From Burkholderia sp. SRS-46 (GTDB lineage: Bacteria > Pseudomonadota > Gammaproteobacteria > Burkholderiales > Burkholderiaceae): a stretch of 64,000 nucleotides of DNA. Both the position numbers and the translations under genes were made by a program. Shown here one piece after another: positions 41,854 through 52,237 of this stretch. Below the pieces are notes generated by a model. It had not been told where the DNA came from, ran no database searches, and worked only from the letters and a program-made list of their open reading frames with translations. Numbering within the stretch: the first letter of the stretch is position 1; each line of letters begins with the position of its first letter. Location of the stretch: assembly GCF_004343775.1 (NCBI RefSeq), contig NZ_PTXL01000001.1:310001-374000 (forward strand). Reading direction: 5' to 3'.

Positions 41854-42108
41854 ATGGTTATCATCCGTCTGGCTCGCGGCGGCTCGAAGAAGCGCCCGTT
41901 CTACAACATCGTTGCTACCGATTCGCGCAACCGTCGTGACGGCCGCTTCATCGAGCGCGTCGGCTTCTACAACCCGGTTGCGACGAAGGGCGAAGCACTG
42001 CGTATCGCTCAAGATCGTCTGACGTACTGGCAAGGCGTTGGCGCGCAACTGTCGCCGACCGTCCAGCGTCTCGTGAAGGAAGCGCAAAAGGCGCAACCGG
42101 CTGCCTAA
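41854..42108 (+). CDS. rpsP: 30S ribosomal protein S16
   Basis: The 84-residue S16 starts [23 protein letters not shown] and has the conserved GFYNPVA segment. It opens the rpsP-rimM-trmD-rplS operon behind a strong promoter. Confidence 0.97.
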   Translation: MVIIRLARGGSKKRPFYNIVATDSRNRRDGRFIERVGFYNPVATKGEALRIAQDRLTYWQGVGAQLSPTVQRLVKEAQKAQPAA

Positions 42109-42150
42109 CATGGCGCGGTGTGCCGGTCGTGCCGGCTGCGAGGTGTATTG

Positions 42151-42828
42151 ATGTCGGATCACGATTCCGGTAACGCAAAGCGCGGGCGAGCGTCGTTTGG
42201 CGCATTCGTCCGCAAGCCGGTCGAGCGCGGTTCTGCCGCGAACGCCGGCGAGGCTGCAGAACAGGGCGGCCTCGAAGCAGCGTCATCCTGGCCCGACGAT
42301 GCCGTCGAGGTCGGGGCGGTGGTGGATGCCTACGGTCTGAAGGGCTGGATCAAGGTCGCACCGCACGCCGATGCCGGTCGCGGTGGCGACGCGCTGCTCA
42401 ATGCGCGCCGCTGGTGGCTGGAGCGGGGCGCCGAGCGTCACGTCGCCCGCGTCACGCAGGCGAAGACACATAGCGATACGGTCGTCGCGCACCCCTCCGG
42501 GGTGGGCGATCGCGATGCCGCGCTGTCATTGCGCGGGTGTCGCGTGTTCGTGCGCCGGGAAGATTTTCCGGCGCTGGCGATCGACGAGTTTTACTGGGTC
42601 GACCTGATCGGTCTCGATGTCGTCAACGAGCAATCGGTGGCGCTCGGGAAGGTGATCGGGATGATCGACAACGGTGTGCATTCGATCATGCGCATCGAAT
42701 ATCCGGCGACCGGAAAAGATGGCCGGCCGGCAACCGCCGAGCGGCTGATCCCGTTCGTCGGGGTGTATGTCAAAACGGTGGATCAGGCGGCGCGTCGCAT
42801 CGTCGTCGACTGGGAAGCCGATTACTAA
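42151..42828 (+). CDS. rimM: Ribosome maturation factor RimM
   Basis: RimM helps mature the 30S head and binds S19. The 225-residue protein carries an unusual polar N-terminal extension of about 48 residues. The barrel domain follows ([18 protein letters not shown]), then the PRC domain with [16 protein letters not shown] and [14 protein letters not shown]. The stop codon is immediately followed by the trmD ATG, so the genes are coupled. Confidence 0.94.
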   Translation: MSDHDSGNAKRGRASFGAFVRKPVERGSAANAGEAAEQGGLEAASSWPDDAVEVGAVVDAYGLKGWIKVAPHADAGRGGDALLNARRWWLERGAERHVARVTQAKTHSDTVVAHPSGVGDRDAALSLRGCRVFVRREDFPALAIDEFYWVDLIGLDVVNEQSVALGKVIGMIDNGVHSIMRIEYPATGKDGRPATAERLIPFVGVYVKTVDQAARRIVVDWEADY

Positions 42829-43623
42829 ATGACTCAGGCCACGGAGAGCGCGGTGCAGTTCGATGTCGTCACGCTCTTTCCCGAAATGTTCCGCGCGCTC
42901 ACCGACTGGGGTATCACCAGTCGGGCCGTGAAGCAGGGGCGTTTCGGGTTGCGTACCTGGAACCCGCGTGATTTCACGACGGACAACTACCGCACGGTCG
43001 ACGATCGGCCTTACGGTGGCGGTCCGGGCATGGTGATGCTGGCGAAGCCGCTCGAGGCCGCGATCGGCGCCGCGAAAGCGGCGCAGGCGGAGCAGGGCGT
43101 CGCGAGCACGCGTGTCGTGATGATGTCGCCGCAGGGTGCGCCGCTGTCGCACGACCGTGTCGTGCGGATGGCGCAGGAGCCTGGCGTGATCGTGCTGTGC
43201 GGCCGCTACGAGGCGATCGACCAGCGTCTGCTCGATAGCTGCGTCGACGAGGAAATCAGTCTCGGCGACTTCGTGCTGTCCGGTGGCGAACTGCCGGCGA
43301 TGGCGATGATGGATGCCGTCGTGCGCCTGCTGCCTGGCGTGCTGAACGATGCGCAGTCGGCCGTGCAGGACAGCTTCGTCGGCGGGCTGCTCGATTGTCC
43401 GCATTACACGCGCCCCGAGGAATACGAGGGCGTGCGTGTGCCGGACGTGCTGCTCGGCGGCCATCATGCCGAGATCGAGCGCTGGCGTCGCCAGGAAGCA
43501 TTGAGAAACACGTGGCTGAAGCGTCCGGACCTGATTGCCCGGGCGCGTCGCGACAAGTTGCTGAGCCGTGCCGACGAGGCATGGCTTGCGAACCTCGCAC
43601 GCGAAGCGAAGGGCGCCTCCTGA
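42829..43623 (+). CDS. trmD: tRNA (guanine-N1)-methyltransferase
   Basis: TrmD methylates G37 of tRNAs that read codons starting with C, preventing frameshifts. The 264-residue SPOUT enzyme has [11 protein letters not shown] and the knotted SAM site around [11 protein letters not shown] and [35 protein letters not shown] is the conserved C-terminal stretch. It is directly coupled to rimM. Confidence 0.97.
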   Translation: MTQATESAVQFDVVTLFPEMFRALTDWGITSRAVKQGRFGLRTWNPRDFTTDNYRTVDDRPYGGGPGMVMLAKPLEAAIGAAKAAQAEQGVASTRVVMMSPQGAPLSHDRVVRMAQEPGVIVLCGRYEAIDQRLLDSCVDEEISLGDFVLSGGELPAMAMMDAVVRLLPGVLNDAQSAVQDSFVGGLLDCPHYTRPEEYEGVRVPDVLLGGHHAEIERWRRQEALRNTWLKRPDLIARARRDKLLSRADEAWLANLAREAKGAS

Positions 43624-43756
43624 GGCGAGATTCGCGGGCGGGAATTGGCGGTGCCGTGCATGCGTGCGCGGCGCCTGATGTGAACCCATCCTCTATCGGG
43701 GCCATGCCTGGATCAGGCGGGCGCAAACGCCGACAAGATGGTTTTAGGAGTCAGTG

Positions 43757-44149
43757 ATGAATCTGATTGCAAAGCTTGAGCAGGAAGAAATCGAGCGCGC
43801 GCTCGCAGGCAAGTCGATCCCCGAATTCGCCCCGGGCGACACGGTGATCGTGAACGTGAACGTGGTTGAAGGTACCCGCAAGCGCGTTCAGGCTTACGAA
43901 GGCGTCGTGATCGCGAAGCGCAACCGTGGCCTCAACTCGTCGTTCATCGTCCGCAAGATTTCGTCGGGCGAAGGCGTCGAGCGTACGTTCCAGACCTACT
44001 CGCCGCTGCTGGCGAGCATCGTCGTGAAGCGTCGCGGCGACGTGCGTCGCGCGAAGCTGTACTACCTGCGCGAGCGTTCGGGCAAGTCGGCTCGAATCAA
44101 GGAAAAGCTGGTGTCGAAGGATCGCACCGCAGCAGCTTCCCAAGAGTAA
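43757..44149 (+). CDS. rplS: 50S ribosomal protein L19
   Basis: The 130-residue L19 starts [15 protein letters not shown], one codon after an in-frame GTG. It contains the signature [20 protein letters not shown] and ARLYYLRER-type [20 protein letters not shown]. It closes the operon 133 bases after trmD and is followed by a terminator. Confidence 0.97.
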   Translation: MNLIAKLEQEEIERALAGKSIPEFAPGDTVIVNVNVVEGTRKRVQAYEGVVIAKRNRGLNSSFIVRKISSGEGVERTFQTYSPLLASIVVKRRGDVRRAKLYYLRERSGKSARIKEKLVSKDRTAAASQE

Positions 44150-44160
44150 GAGCTGTAAGG

Positions 44161-44187
44161 AAAAAGCACCCACCCGGGTGCTTTTTT
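44161..44187 (+). terminator. rplS terminator
   Basis: AAAGCACCC/GGGTGCTTTTTT hairpin, 12 bases after the stop codon. Confidence 0.88.
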
Positions 44188-44237
44188 CATTCCGGCGCGA
44201 CAATACGCTCATAGCGACCCGAATCAAGAGAGCCCCA

Positions 44238-44924
44238 TTGAACCGCCGCCCCATCATCGATCCCGAAGTGCTGCCGGTCGAAGGCACCGGCGCCGGCCTG
44301 CCGCCCATCGATCGTGACCGGATGACGCCCTCCGGGATGCGCGATCGCTTTGCCCGCACGCTCGAATGGACCACCGAGCCGACCGAGATCAGTCTCCAGG
44401 ACGGCGTCGATCCGCGCAGCGCCGCCGTGCTCGTGCCGCTCGTCGTCCGTGACACCGGCCTGAACGTGCTGCTCACGCAGCGCGCCGATCACCTGAACGA
44501 CCACGCCGGACAGATCAGCTTTCCCGGCGGCCGGCGGGAGCCGTTCGACCGCGATGCGACCGCGACGGCGTTGCGCGAGACCAAGGAGGAGATCGGGCTC
44601 GCCGGCGAGCGCGTCGAGATCCTCGGCTCGCTGCCGGATTTCCTGACGGGCACCGGCTTTTGCGTGTCGCCGGTCGTCGGGCTCGTGCATCCGCCGTTCA
44701 CCGTGCAGGCGGATACGTTCGAAGTGGCCGAGATTTTCGAGGTGCCGCTCGCGTTCCTGATGAATCCGGCAAACCACGAGGTGCGTGTGTTCCGCTGGGA
44801 CGGCGGTGAACGTCGTTTTTTTGCGATGCCTTATCCCAGGGGCGACGCGGACGGGCATTACTTCATCTGGGGCGCAACTGCCGGCATGTTGCGCAATCTG
44901 TACCGCTTCTTGGCGGCCGGCTGA
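44238..44924 (+). CDS. CoA pyrophosphatase (Nudix family, NudL-like)
   Basis: This Nudix hydrolase probably cleaves CoA or acyl-CoA pyrophosphate bonds. The segment LLTQRADHLNDHAGQISFPG is the NudL-type CoA motif. It runs directly into the Nudix box (GRREPFDRDATATALRETKE then EIGL). A TTG start at 44238 is preferred because the reading from 44178 would run through the rplS terminator; it gives 228 residues. The N-terminal 65 residues are a variable lead. Confidence 0.85.
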   Translation: MNRRPIIDPEVLPVEGTGAGLPPIDRDRMTPSGMRDRFARTLEWTTEPTEISLQDGVDPRSAAVLVPLVVRDTGLNVLLTQRADHLNDHAGQISFPGGRREPFDRDATATALRETKEEIGLAGERVEILGSLPDFLTGTGFCVSPVVGLVHPPFTVQADTFEVAEIFEVPLAFLMNPANHEVRVFRWDGGERRFFAMPYPRGDADGHYFIWGATAGMLRNLYRFLAAG

Positions 44925-45045
44925 GCGTGCGCGCCGCCCGGCGCGCACGCGCGGCGGCCGGCCGGCGGCGGCGGCAAGCCATGCGTGGCTTACGCTGTGC
45001 TATCGTTATGCAAAAAATGACATAACTCCGAAGACGGCGCCACGC

Positions 45046-45984
45046 ATGACTTTCTTTTCGGTTCTTCTCGCCCTCATCATTGAACAGGTCCGCGCGTTGT
45101 CGCCGAGCAATCCGGTGTTTTCGCTGTTCCAGTTTCATGCGGAAACCGTCGCGCATGGCCTCGACGCCGGCAAGCAAAAGCACGGCATCCTCGCGTGGCT
45201 CGCGGTCGTATTGCCGTGGGTACTGGTCGTCGCGCTGGTCTACTTCCTGCTGTACAAGGTGAGTTTCGCGCTGGCGTTCCTGTGGAACGTCGTCGTCGTG
45301 TACTTCACGCTCGGCTTCCGCCAGTTCAGCCATTACTTCACCGATATCCATCTGGCGCTCAACAACGACGACGTGCCCCGTGCGCGCGAAATCCTGCACG
45401 AGTGGACCGGGATCGACGCGGTCGACATGCCGGTCGGCGAAATCGTCCGCCACACGCTGATTCACGCCGTCGTCGCGTCGCATCGCCATGTGTTCGGCGT
45501 GTTTTTCTGGTACGTGCTGCCGGTCGGGCCGGCCGGCGCGGTGCTGTACCGCATTTCCGAATACCTCGCGCGCAGCTGGTCGGTGCCGGCCGACGACCGC
45601 ACCGCCGCCTTCTCGACGTTCGCGCAACGCGCGTTCTTCGTGATCGACTGGGTGCCGGCGCGACTGACCGCGCTCGGCTTCGCGATCGTCGGCAACTTCG
45701 AGGACGCGATCTACGCGTGGCGCAACCACACCCGCCAGTGGCCCGACCCGAACGATGGCGTGCTGCTGGCAGCGGGCAGCGGGGCGCTCGGCGCCCGGCT
45801 TGCCGGCCCGCTCGCGGAGCCGTCGAGCCTCGACGCGCTGGCGGTGGGCGACAGCGGCCCGCTGACGGTCGGCGACGATTGCACACCGCGCACGCTGCAG
45901 TCGGCCGTCGGCCTCGTCTGGCGCGCGGTGATTCTGTGGATGCTGCTGCTGCTGATGCTGACGATCGCCGTCTGGGTGTCCTGA
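45046..45984 (+). CDS. CobD/CbiB-like integral membrane protein
   Basis: This 312-residue membrane protein has several hydrophobic segments (about 1-20, 45-90, 140-165, 285-312). TLGFRQFSHYFTDIHLALNNDDVPRAR and VVASHRHVFGVFFWYVLPVGPAGAVLYR resemble CobD/CbiB and AmpE-type proteins. No other cobalamin gene is nearby, so a role in cobalamin synthesis is doubtful. AmpE-like proteins of beta-lactam signalling are an alternative. The function is unresolved. Confidence 0.75.
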   Translation: MTFFSVLLALIIEQVRALSPSNPVFSLFQFHAETVAHGLDAGKQKHGILAWLAVVLPWVLVVALVYFLLYKVSFALAFLWNVVVVYFTLGFRQFSHYFTDIHLALNNDDVPRAREILHEWTGIDAVDMPVGEIVRHTLIHAVVASHRHVFGVFFWYVLPVGPAGAVLYRISEYLARSWSVPADDRTAAFSTFAQRAFFVIDWVPARLTALGFAIVGNFEDAIYAWRNHTRQWPDPNDGVLLAAGSGALGARLAGPLAEPSSLDALAVGDSGPLTVGDDCTPRTLQSAVGLVWRAVILWMLLLLMLTIAVWVS

Positions 45985-46027
45985 CGCAGGCGATACGACC
46001 GATACGGGCGCTCTTGCGCGCAGTGAA

Positions 46028-46053
46028 AAGGCCGGCTCGATGCCGGCCTTTTT
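46028..46053. terminator. Terminator after the CobD-like gene
   Basis: AAGGCCGGC/GCCGGCCTT with a 5-base loop is followed by TTT. It lies between converging genes and could act in both directions. Confidence 0.8.
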
Positions 46054-46067
46054 GCGGGTGGCGGGTG

Positions 46068-46385
46068 TCAGTCGTCGCGCGGGTCGCGCACCGCGCCGCA
46101 ACGCCAGCACGCGGTGAACTGCGCTTCGAGCTGCTCGCCGCACTGATGGCATCGCCACGATGCGGCGCCAGCCGCCGGGCCATGCGACGCGGCGTCGAGC
46201 AGGCGGCGCGCGAGCGCGTCGTCGCGTTCGTCGTCGAGCCAGACCTCGGGCGCGCAGGCGTCGGCGGGCAGGCCGCCGAGCGCGCCTGGCGCATAGCAGT
46301 TGTGCAGCTCGCTGCCGATGCCGGCCGCTTCGAGCACGTTCATCCAGTGCTGCGCGGTGGCGAGATTGGGCGCCTTGAAACGCAT
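46068..46385 (-). CDS. DUF2007-type protein with C-terminal zinc ribbon
   Basis: The 105-residue cytosolic protein has a DUF2007-like N-terminal domain (about 1-70, MRFKAPNLATAQHWMNVLEA). A C-terminal ribbon of two CxxC pairs follows (CHQCGEQLEAQFTACWRC). DUF2007 proteins are considered signal-transducing or regulatory, without a defined role. The pairing with a ribbon resembles adaptor proteins. An upstream in-frame reading exists, but the ATG at 46385 begins the domain. Confidence 0.78.
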   Translation of the reverse strand: MRFKAPNLATAQHWMNVLEAAGIGSELHNCYAPGALGGLPADACAPEVWLDDERDDALARRLLDAASHGPAAGAASWRCHQCGEQLEAQFTACWRCGAVRDPRDD

Positions 46386-46449
46386 CGCGGCTCCTGTCGA
46401 CGAAGAGGGCAGGGATAACCGGGGCGGACCGACGCGCCCCGGCCGGCCG

Positions 46450-47394
46450 TCAGCGCACGACCTGGCTTGCCTCGTGCACCAGTTGCGCATACAACGCGTG
46501 CCGCGTCGCCGCCACGCGGCCGTCGGCGACCGCGTCCAGGATCGCGCAGCCGGGCTCCTGCAGATGATGACAATTATAGAAACGGCAGTGCGCGAGCAGC
46601 GGGCGGAACTCCGGGAACGCGCGTTCCAGGCGGCCTTCCGTCAGATGATAGAGGCCGAATTCCTGGAAACCCGGCGAATCGATCAGCGCACCGTCGCCGT
46701 CCGGCAACGGATAGAGGCGCGTGAACGTCGTCGTGTGCCGGCCGCTGTTGAGCGCTGCCGAGATTTCCCGGGTGGCGGCTTCCGCGTCGGGCACGAGCAG
46801 GTTCACGAGCGTCGACTTTCCCATGCCCGACTGGCCGAGCAGGATCGTCGCATGGCCGGCCAGATGCGGCGCCAGCTGCGCGCGCGCGTCGTCGGGCCGC
46901 CCCTTGACCGACAGCTCCAGCACGTCGTAGCCGAGCGCGCGATACGGCGCGAGCCGTTCGCGGGCGACCGGCAGCGCGCCCTCGACGTCGATCTTGTTCA
47001 GCACGATCAGCGGCTTCAGGTCGTTCGCCTCGGCGGCGATCAGCGCGCGGCCGAGCAGATCCTCGCTGAAATAGGGCTCGGTCGCGAGCACGATCAGCAA
47101 CTGGTCGAGGTTGGCCGCGAACAGCTTCGACTTGAACTGGTCGGAGCGGTACAGCAGGTTGCGCCGCTCGCCGATCTCGACGATCACGCCCTGGTCGGCG
47201 GACGTGCGCTCGTACGCGACACGGTCGCCGACCGCGATGTCGCTCTTCTTGCCGCGCGGGAAGCACTGCAGCATGGGGCCGCCGTCGTCGGGGGCGACGA
47301 TGTAGTGGCGGCCGTGCGCCGCGATTACGCGGCCTTCGGCACGTTCCGCGCCCGAGGCGCGCGGGGCCGGCTTGCGGGAGATCGGTCGGCTCAT
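46450..47394 (-). CDS. rsgA: Ribosome small subunit GTPase RsgA
   Basis: RsgA is a circularly permuted GTPase that checks late 30S assembly. The 314-residue protein has an N-terminal OB domain (to about 85), NKID (G4) at 133-136 and then GQSGMGKST (G1) at about 187-195. DSPGFQEF (G3) follows, and a C-terminal zinc site [14 protein letters not shown] closes the protein. The order G4-G1-G3 is diagnostic. It overlaps the upstream protease gene by four bases. Confidence 0.96.
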   Translation of the reverse strand: MSRPISRKPAPRASGAERAEGRVIAAHGRHYIVAPDDGGPMLQCFPRGKKSDIAVGDRVAYERTSADQGVIVEIGERRNLLYRSDQFKSKLFAANLDQLLIVLATEPYFSEDLLGRALIAAEANDLKPLIVLNKIDVEGALPVARERLAPYRALGYDVLELSVKGRPDDARAQLAPHLAGHATILLGQSGMGKSTLVNLLVPDAEAATREISAALNSGRHTTTFTRLYPLPDGDGALIDSPGFQEFGLYHLTEGRLERAFPEFRPLLAHCRFYNCHHLQEPGCAILDAVADGRVAATRHALYAQLVHEASQVVR

Positions 47395-48650
47395 GCGTGC
47401 TGCAGCAACCGGTCGATCCGCTGCGATGCGGGCGGGTGCGAGTAGTAGAAGGCCGTGTAGACCGGGTCGGGCGTGAGCGTCGATGCGTTGTCCTCGTACA
47501 GCTTCACGAGCGCGCTGACGAGATCCTGCGCGTCGGTCTGGCTGGCGGCGAACGCGTCCGCCTCGAACTCGTGCTTGCGCGACGTCAGGCTGCCGACCGG
47601 CGTCGCGAAGAACAGGAACACCGGAATCGCGAGGAAGAACAGCACGAGCGCGGCGCCCGCGTTGCTGGATTCGAGCGACGGCATGACGCCGAGCCCGGTG
47701 AAGAACCACACGCGCTGCGCGAGCCAGCCGAGCAGCGCGAGCAGCGCGAGGCTCAGCGCGAACGACACGAGCATGCGCTTCATCACGTGGCGGCGCTTGA
47801 AATGGCCGAGCTCGTGTGCGAGCACGGCCTCGATTTCCTCGCCGGACAGGCGGGCGAGCAGCGTATCGAAGAACACGATCCGCTTCGACGCGCCGAAGCC
47901 GGTGAAGTACGCATTGCCGTGCGCGGAGCGGCGGCTGCCGTCCATCACGAACAGGCCCTTCGCCGCGAAGCCGCAGCGCTGCATCAGCGACTCGATGCGC
48001 GCGCGCAGCGCGTCGTCCTTCAGCGGCTCGAACTTGTTGAAGAGCGGGGCGATGAAGGTCGGGTAGATCAGCAGCACGAGCATCTGGAACGCGACCCAGA
48101 CGATCCAGGTCCACAGCCACCATATGCTGCCGGCCTGGTTCATCAGCCAGAGCACCACGAACAGCAGCGGCAGGCCGAGCGCGGCGCCGAGCAGCGCGTT
48201 CTTCAGCAGGTCGGTGAAGAACAGGCGCTTTGCCATCCGATTGAAGCCGAAGCGCTGTTCGATGCCGAACTGGCGGTAGTACTCGAACGGGACGTCGATC
48301 ACGCTCGTGATCGCGAACACCGCGGCGACGAGCGCGACCTGCTGCCCGTAGCCGCGGCCGAGCCAGCCGGACAGCAGCGTGTCGAGCGCGCCGACGCCGC
48401 CGAGCAGCGTGAGCGCGACGAGCACCGCCGCGCTGACGACGATCTCGAACATCGCCAGCCGGGTGCGCTCGACCGTGTAGTCGGCCGCGCGCTGGTGCGC
48501 GGAAAGCGGGATGGTCGAGCTGAACTGGGCAGGCACGCGGTTGCGGTGCGCCGCGACGAAGCGCACCTGCCGCGAGGCCAGCCACAGCTTGGTGACGACC
48601 ATCGCGAGCACGGCGAGCGCGAACAGCAGGGTGAACGAATAGGGTGACAT
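47391..48650 (-). CDS. M48 family metallopeptidase (Ste24/CAAX protease-like)
   Basis: This 419-residue membrane protease has the zinc motif HELGH at 279-283 and multiple membrane segments (about 1-24, 65-88, 103-122, 150-200). The N-terminal Ste24 domain includes [16 protein letters not shown]. The soluble C-terminal part contains [21 protein letters not shown]. It is likely to act in membrane protein quality control. MSPYSFTL at 48650 was chosen over a longer reading. It is translationally coupled to rsgA. Confidence 0.9.
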   Translation of the reverse strand: MSPYSFTLLFALAVLAMVVTKLWLASRQVRFVAAHRNRVPAQFSSTIPLSAHQRAADYTVERTRLAMFEIVVSAAVLVALTLLGGVGALDTLLSGWLGRGYGQQVALVAAVFAITSVIDVPFEYYRQFGIEQRFGFNRMAKRLFFTDLLKNALLGAALGLPLLFVVLWLMNQAGSIWWLWTWIVWVAFQMLVLLIYPTFIAPLFNKFEPLKDDALRARIESLMQRCGFAAKGLFVMDGSRRSAHGNAYFTGFGASKRIVFFDTLLARLSGEEIEAVLAHELGHFKRRHVMKRMLVSFALSLALLALLGWLAQRVWFFTGLGVMPSLESSNAGAALVLFFLAIPVFLFFATPVGSLTSRKHEFEADAFAASQTDAQDLVSALVKLYEDNASTLTPDPVYTAFYYSHPPASQRIDRLLQHA

Positions 48651-48764
48651 CGAAGGCGCCAAAGGGTTCTATGCGAGAATTATATGTTCTTGCGGACGGG
48701 GCCCGCTGGCGCGTCGCCTGCCGCCGCCGCGCGGCACGCCGTCCGCCCATTTCCAGGATGACTC

Positions 48765-49385
48765 ATGACCGATACCCCCGCTTCCGCCAGCCAGCCCGAA
48801 CTCGTGCGCAACGAGCTGAATCTCGTCTGGCTCGACATGGAAATGACGGGCCTCGACCCGGATAACGACCGCATCATCGAGATCGCGGTCGTCGTGACCA
48901 ACTCGACGCTCGAGATCGCGGTCGAGGGCCCGGTGTTCGCGATTCACCAGAGCGACGCGACGCTCGCCAAGATGGACGACTGGAACAAGAACACGCACGG
49001 CCGCTCGGGGCTGATCGACCGCGTGCGCGCGTCGACCGTGACCGAAGCGGATGCCGCCGCGCAGCTCCAGGCATTCCTTGCCCAGTACGTCTCGCCGGGC
49101 AAGTCGCCGATGTGCGGCAACTCGATCTGCCAGGACCGCCGCTTCATGGCGCGCTGGATGCCCGAATTCGAGCGCTTCTTCCACTACCGGAACCTCGACG
49201 TCAGCACGCTCAAGGAGCTGTGCCGCCGCTGGCAGCCGGCGATCTACAAGGGATTCCAGAAGCGCGCGATGCACACCGCGCTGGCCGACATTCACGAGTC
49301 GATCGACGAGCTGAAGTACTACCGCCAGCATTTCCTGATCCCGGCCACGCCGGCGCCCGCCGGCGAATCCGCGCCGGCCGCCTGA
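48765..49385 (+). CDS. orn: Oligoribonuclease
   Basis: Orn degrades short RNA oligomers, including pGpG from cyclic di-GMP turnover. The 206-residue DEDDh exonuclease has Asp24 and Glu26 in [10 protein letters not shown]. Further acidic residues lie in [15 protein letters not shown] and a late [10 protein letters not shown]. Length is slightly above the E. coli form. In this genome it could link to the c-di-GMP-type regulators at 52.8 and 60.9 kb, but only indirectly. Confidence 0.96.
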   Translation: MTDTPASASQPELVRNELNLVWLDMEMTGLDPDNDRIIEIAVVVTNSTLEIAVEGPVFAIHQSDATLAKMDDWNKNTHGRSGLIDRVRASTVTEADAAAQLQAFLAQYVSPGKSPMCGNSICQDRRFMARWMPEFERFFHYRNLDVSTLKELCRRWQPAIYKGFQKRAMHTALADIHESIDELKYYRQHFLIPATPAPAGESAPAA

Positions 49386-49413
49386 GCGGGCCGGCCGCGC
49401 AGGCCGCGCCGCG

Positions 49414-50031
49414 TCAGCGTGGCGCGCGCTGCGCGCTTTTCGGCCGGAACGCCGTGACCACCGCGGCGTCGGTCTCGATGTACGGGCCGCCGATCAGGTC
49501 GACGCAGTAGGGCACCGCGGCGAAGATGCCGGGCACGGTCGCCTTGCCGTCCGCGTCGCGCAGCCCTTCGAGGGTTTCCCTGATCGATTTCGGCTGGCCC
49601 GGCAGGTTGATGATCAGCGCCGCGCGGTCGGCCGTTTCGCGGATCACCGCGACCTGCCGCGACAGGATCGCGGTCGGCACGAAATTCAGGCTGATCTGCC
49701 GCATCTGCTCGCCGAATCCCGGCATTTCCTTCGTCGCCACCGCGAGCGTCGCCTCGGGCGTCACGTCGCGGCGCGCGGGGCCGGTGCCGCCGGTCGTCAG
49801 CACGAGGTCGCAGCCGGCCGTGTCGACCAGCTCGACGAGCGTCGCGGAGATCGTCGCGGCGTCGTCCTGGATCAACCGCGTCTCGGCGCGCCACGGCGAC
49901 GTCAGCGCGGCGCCGAGCCACGCCTGCAGCGCCGGAATGCCCTTGTCCTCGTAGACGCCGGTGCTCGCGCGGTCGCTGATCGACACGAGGCCGACCACCA
50001 GCTCGTCCGGATCGTCAGGCTTCGTCGTCAT
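49414..50031 (-). CDS. Molybdopterin adenylyltransferase-like protein (MogA/MoaB family)
   Basis: The 205-residue protein has the MogA-type core [20 protein letters not shown], and later [14 protein letters not shown]. The family adenylylates molybdopterin before metal insertion. [19 protein letters not shown] at the N-terminus matches MogA proteins. It is relevant to the molybdenum-dependent formate dehydrogenase at the left edge, although the two are 46 kb apart. It overlaps yjgA by 17 bases. Confidence 0.88.
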   Translation of the reverse strand: MTTKPDDPDELVVGLVSISDRASTGVYEDKGIPALQAWLGAALTSPWRAETRLIQDDAATISATLVELVDTAGCDLVLTTGGTGPARRDVTPEATLAVATKEMPGFGEQMRQISLNFVPTAILSRQVAVIRETADRAALIINLPGQPKSIRETLEGLRDADGKATVPGIFAAVPYCVDLIGGPYIETDAAVVTAFRPKSAQRAPR

Positions 50032-50617
50032 CGTCTTCTCCGGCGGGCACGTCTTCCTCGTCGTCCGCGCCCGGCGCGCCGCTTGCCGTCTTGATCCACT
50101 GGAACAGCTCGCGGAAGTAGCGCGGCGGCTTGCCTTGCTGCGCCTCCTTGCGCGCGTTGCGGATCAGCGTGCGGCCTTCCTGCACGTCGGCGTCCGGGTG
50201 CTGGCGGACGAATTCGGTCAGCGCGTCGTCATTGGCGAGCAGGTGCTCTCGGGTGCGTTCGATCCAGTGCAGGCGGGCCGTCGCGGCCTTGTTCACGCCG
50301 CGCTGCGCGTCGAGCGCGGTGCGCAGCGCGGCCGTCTCGTCGTCGGTCAGCGAGCGCATCACGCGGCCGACGTACTGGATCTGGCGGCGCTTGCCTTCGT
50401 GGTCGGTGATGCGGCGCGCTTCGCGCACCGCGTCTGCAAGCGCTTCGGGCATCGGCATGCGCTTGAGCGCGTCCTTCGGCAGGTCGACGAGCGCCTGGCC
50501 GAGTTCCTGCAGCGCGTGCATGTCGCGCTTCAACTGGGATTTGCTGGGGCGATCGTAGCCATGGCCGGCGTCGTCGTCGGCGTGCTCGATCGGCTGAATG
50601 CGGGTTTTGCGTGTCAT
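50015..50617 (-). CDS. yjgA: YjgA/DUF615 ribosome-associated protein
   Basis: The 200-residue helical protein has [20 protein letters not shown] and [14 protein letters not shown], both typical of YjgA, which binds the 50S subunit late in assembly. MTRKTRIQP at 50617 is the likely start; a longer reading adds 11 residues. The tail is highly acidic. It is the upstream member of a pair with the MogA-like gene and is divergent from pmbA. Confidence 0.9.
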   Translation of the reverse strand: MTRKTRIQPIEHADDDAGHGYDRPSKSQLKRDMHALQELGQALVDLPKDALKRMPMPEALADAVREARRITDHEGKRRQIQYVGRVMRSLTDDETAALRTALDAQRGVNKAATARLHWIERTREHLLANDDALTEFVRQHPDADVQEGRTLIRNARKEAQQGKPPRYFRELFQWIKTASGAPGADDEEDVPAGEDDDDEA

Positions 50618-50746
50618 GGGCGGCATTGTATCGCGCCACAGCCGCCCCAAGCTTCTCCGTTACGGCGTCCCGGACCTTGCTATGATCGCGGGATACGACA
50701 ATTTTGAACACGCGGGCCGCGAGCCCGCCACCGGATAATCACGAAG

Positions 50747-52117
50747 ATGGCTGCCAATCTCGACACGCAAGCGCGCTATTTCCCGCATACGCAGGACCAG
50801 CTGAAAGAAATCGCCTCGGACATCCTCCGGCACGCGAAGGCGCTCGGCGCGTCGGATGCCGCGACCGAAATCTCCGAAGGCGACGGCCTGTCGGTGTCGG
50901 TGCGCCGCGGCGAGGTCGAGACGATCGAGCACAACCGCGACAAGATGGTCGGCGTGACCGTGTTCATCGGCAAGAAGCGCGGCAACGCGAGCACGTCGGA
51001 TTTCTCGCCGGCCGCGCTCAAGGACACCGTCGCCGCCGCGTACAACATCGCGCGCTTCACCGCCGAGGACGATGCGGCCGGGCTCGCCGAAGCCGAGCTG
51101 CTCGAGACCGACCCGCGCGACCTCGACCTCTACCACCCGTGGGACCTGAGCGCCGACGACGCGGTCGACATCGCGCGCCGCGCGGAGGACGCCGCGTTCG
51201 CGGTCAGCCCGCAGATCCGCAATTCGGAAGGCGCGAGCGTGTCCGCGCAGCATTCGCAGTTCGTGCTCGCGACCTCGCGCGGCTTTCTCGCCGGCTACCC
51301 GTACTCGCGCCACTATGTCGCATGCGCGCCGATCGCGGGCAGCGGCCGCCACATGCAGCGCGACGACTGGTATTCGTCGAAGCGCAGCGCGGGCGACCTC
51401 GCGGCGCCGGAAGCGGTCGGCCGTTACGCGGCCGAACGCGCGCTCGCACGGATGGGCGCGCGCCGCCTCGACACGCGCAAGGTGCCGGTGCTGTTCGAGG
51501 CGCCGCTCGCGGCCGGCCTGCTCGGCGCGTTCGTGCAGGCGGTGAGCGGCGGCGCGCTGTACCGCAAGACCTCGTTCCTCGTCGACAGCCTCGGCAAGCC
51601 GGTGTTCGCGCCGCACGTGCAGATCGTCGAGGATCCGCACGTGCCGCGCGCGATGGGCAGCGCGCCGTTCGACGAGGAAGGCGTGCGTACCCGCGCGCGC
51701 AGCGTCGTCAAGGACGGTGTCGTCGAGGGTTATTTCCTGTCGACCTATTCGGCCCGCAAGCTCGGCACGCAGACCACCGGCAATGCCGGCGGCTCGCACA
51801 ACCTGTCGCTGCGCAGCGCGAACACGCAGCCGGGTGACGATTTCGACGCGATGCTGAAGAAGCTCGGCACGGGCCTCCTGCTGACCGAGCTGATGGGGCA
51901 GGGCGTGAACTACGTGACCGGCGACTATTCGCGCGGCGCGGCGGGCTTCTGGGTCGAGAACGGCGTGATCCAGTATCCGGTCGAGGAGATCACCGTTGCG
52001 AGCACGCTGCAGGAGATGTTCCGTCACATCGTCGCGATCGGCGCGGATTCGATCGTGCGCGGCACGAAGGAAACCGGCTCGGTGCTGATCGAGCAGATGA
52101 CGATCGCCGGGCAGTGA
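50747..52117 (+). CDS. pmbA: Metalloprotease PmbA (TldE)
   Basis: PmbA works with TldD as a heterodimeric protease that trims small peptides such as microcins. The 456-residue protein has EISEGDGLSVSVRRGEVETI at about 44-63 and VNYVTGDYSRGAAGFWVENG near the C-terminus. The zinc motif belongs to TldD, which is not in this window. Divergent to yjgA, as in many Proteobacteria. Confidence 0.94.
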   Translation: MAANLDTQARYFPHTQDQLKEIASDILRHAKALGASDAATEISEGDGLSVSVRRGEVETIEHNRDKMVGVTVFIGKKRGNASTSDFSPAALKDTVAAAYNIARFTAEDDAAGLAEAELLETDPRDLDLYHPWDLSADDAVDIARRAEDAAFAVSPQIRNSEGASVSAQHSQFVLATSRGFLAGYPYSRHYVACAPIAGSGRHMQRDDWYSSKRSAGDLAAPEAVGRYAAERALARMGARRLDTRKVPVLFEAPLAAGLLGAFVQAVSGGALYRKTSFLVDSLGKPVFAPHVQIVEDPHVPRAMGSAPFDEEGVRTRARSVVKDGVVEGYFLSTYSARKLGTQTTGNAGGSHNLSLRSANTQPGDDFDAMLKKLGTGLLLTELMGQGVNYVTGDYSRGAAGFWVENGVIQYPVEEITVASTLQEMFRHIVAIGADSIVRGTKETGSVLIEQMTIAGQ

Positions 52118-52187
52118 CGCGCGTGGCGCGCCGATGATGCGGCGCCGCATCGCGCGGCGTTCGCCGGCCCGATCGGCCGCACCCATG

Positions 52188-52225
52188 AAAAAGCCCGACC
52201 GGCACCTGCGCCGGTCGGGCTTTTT
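52188..52225. terminator. Bidirectional terminator between pmbA and folA
   Basis: A 16-bp perfect stem (AAAAAGCCCGACCGGC with its complement) and a 6-base loop lie between converging genes. Confidence 0.9.
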
Positions 52226-52237
52226 CGTTGCGGCGCG

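Noticed and set aside
42118..42150. Earlier rimM start
   Set aside because: It adds 11 residues with no family support; the ATG at 42151 is better placed.
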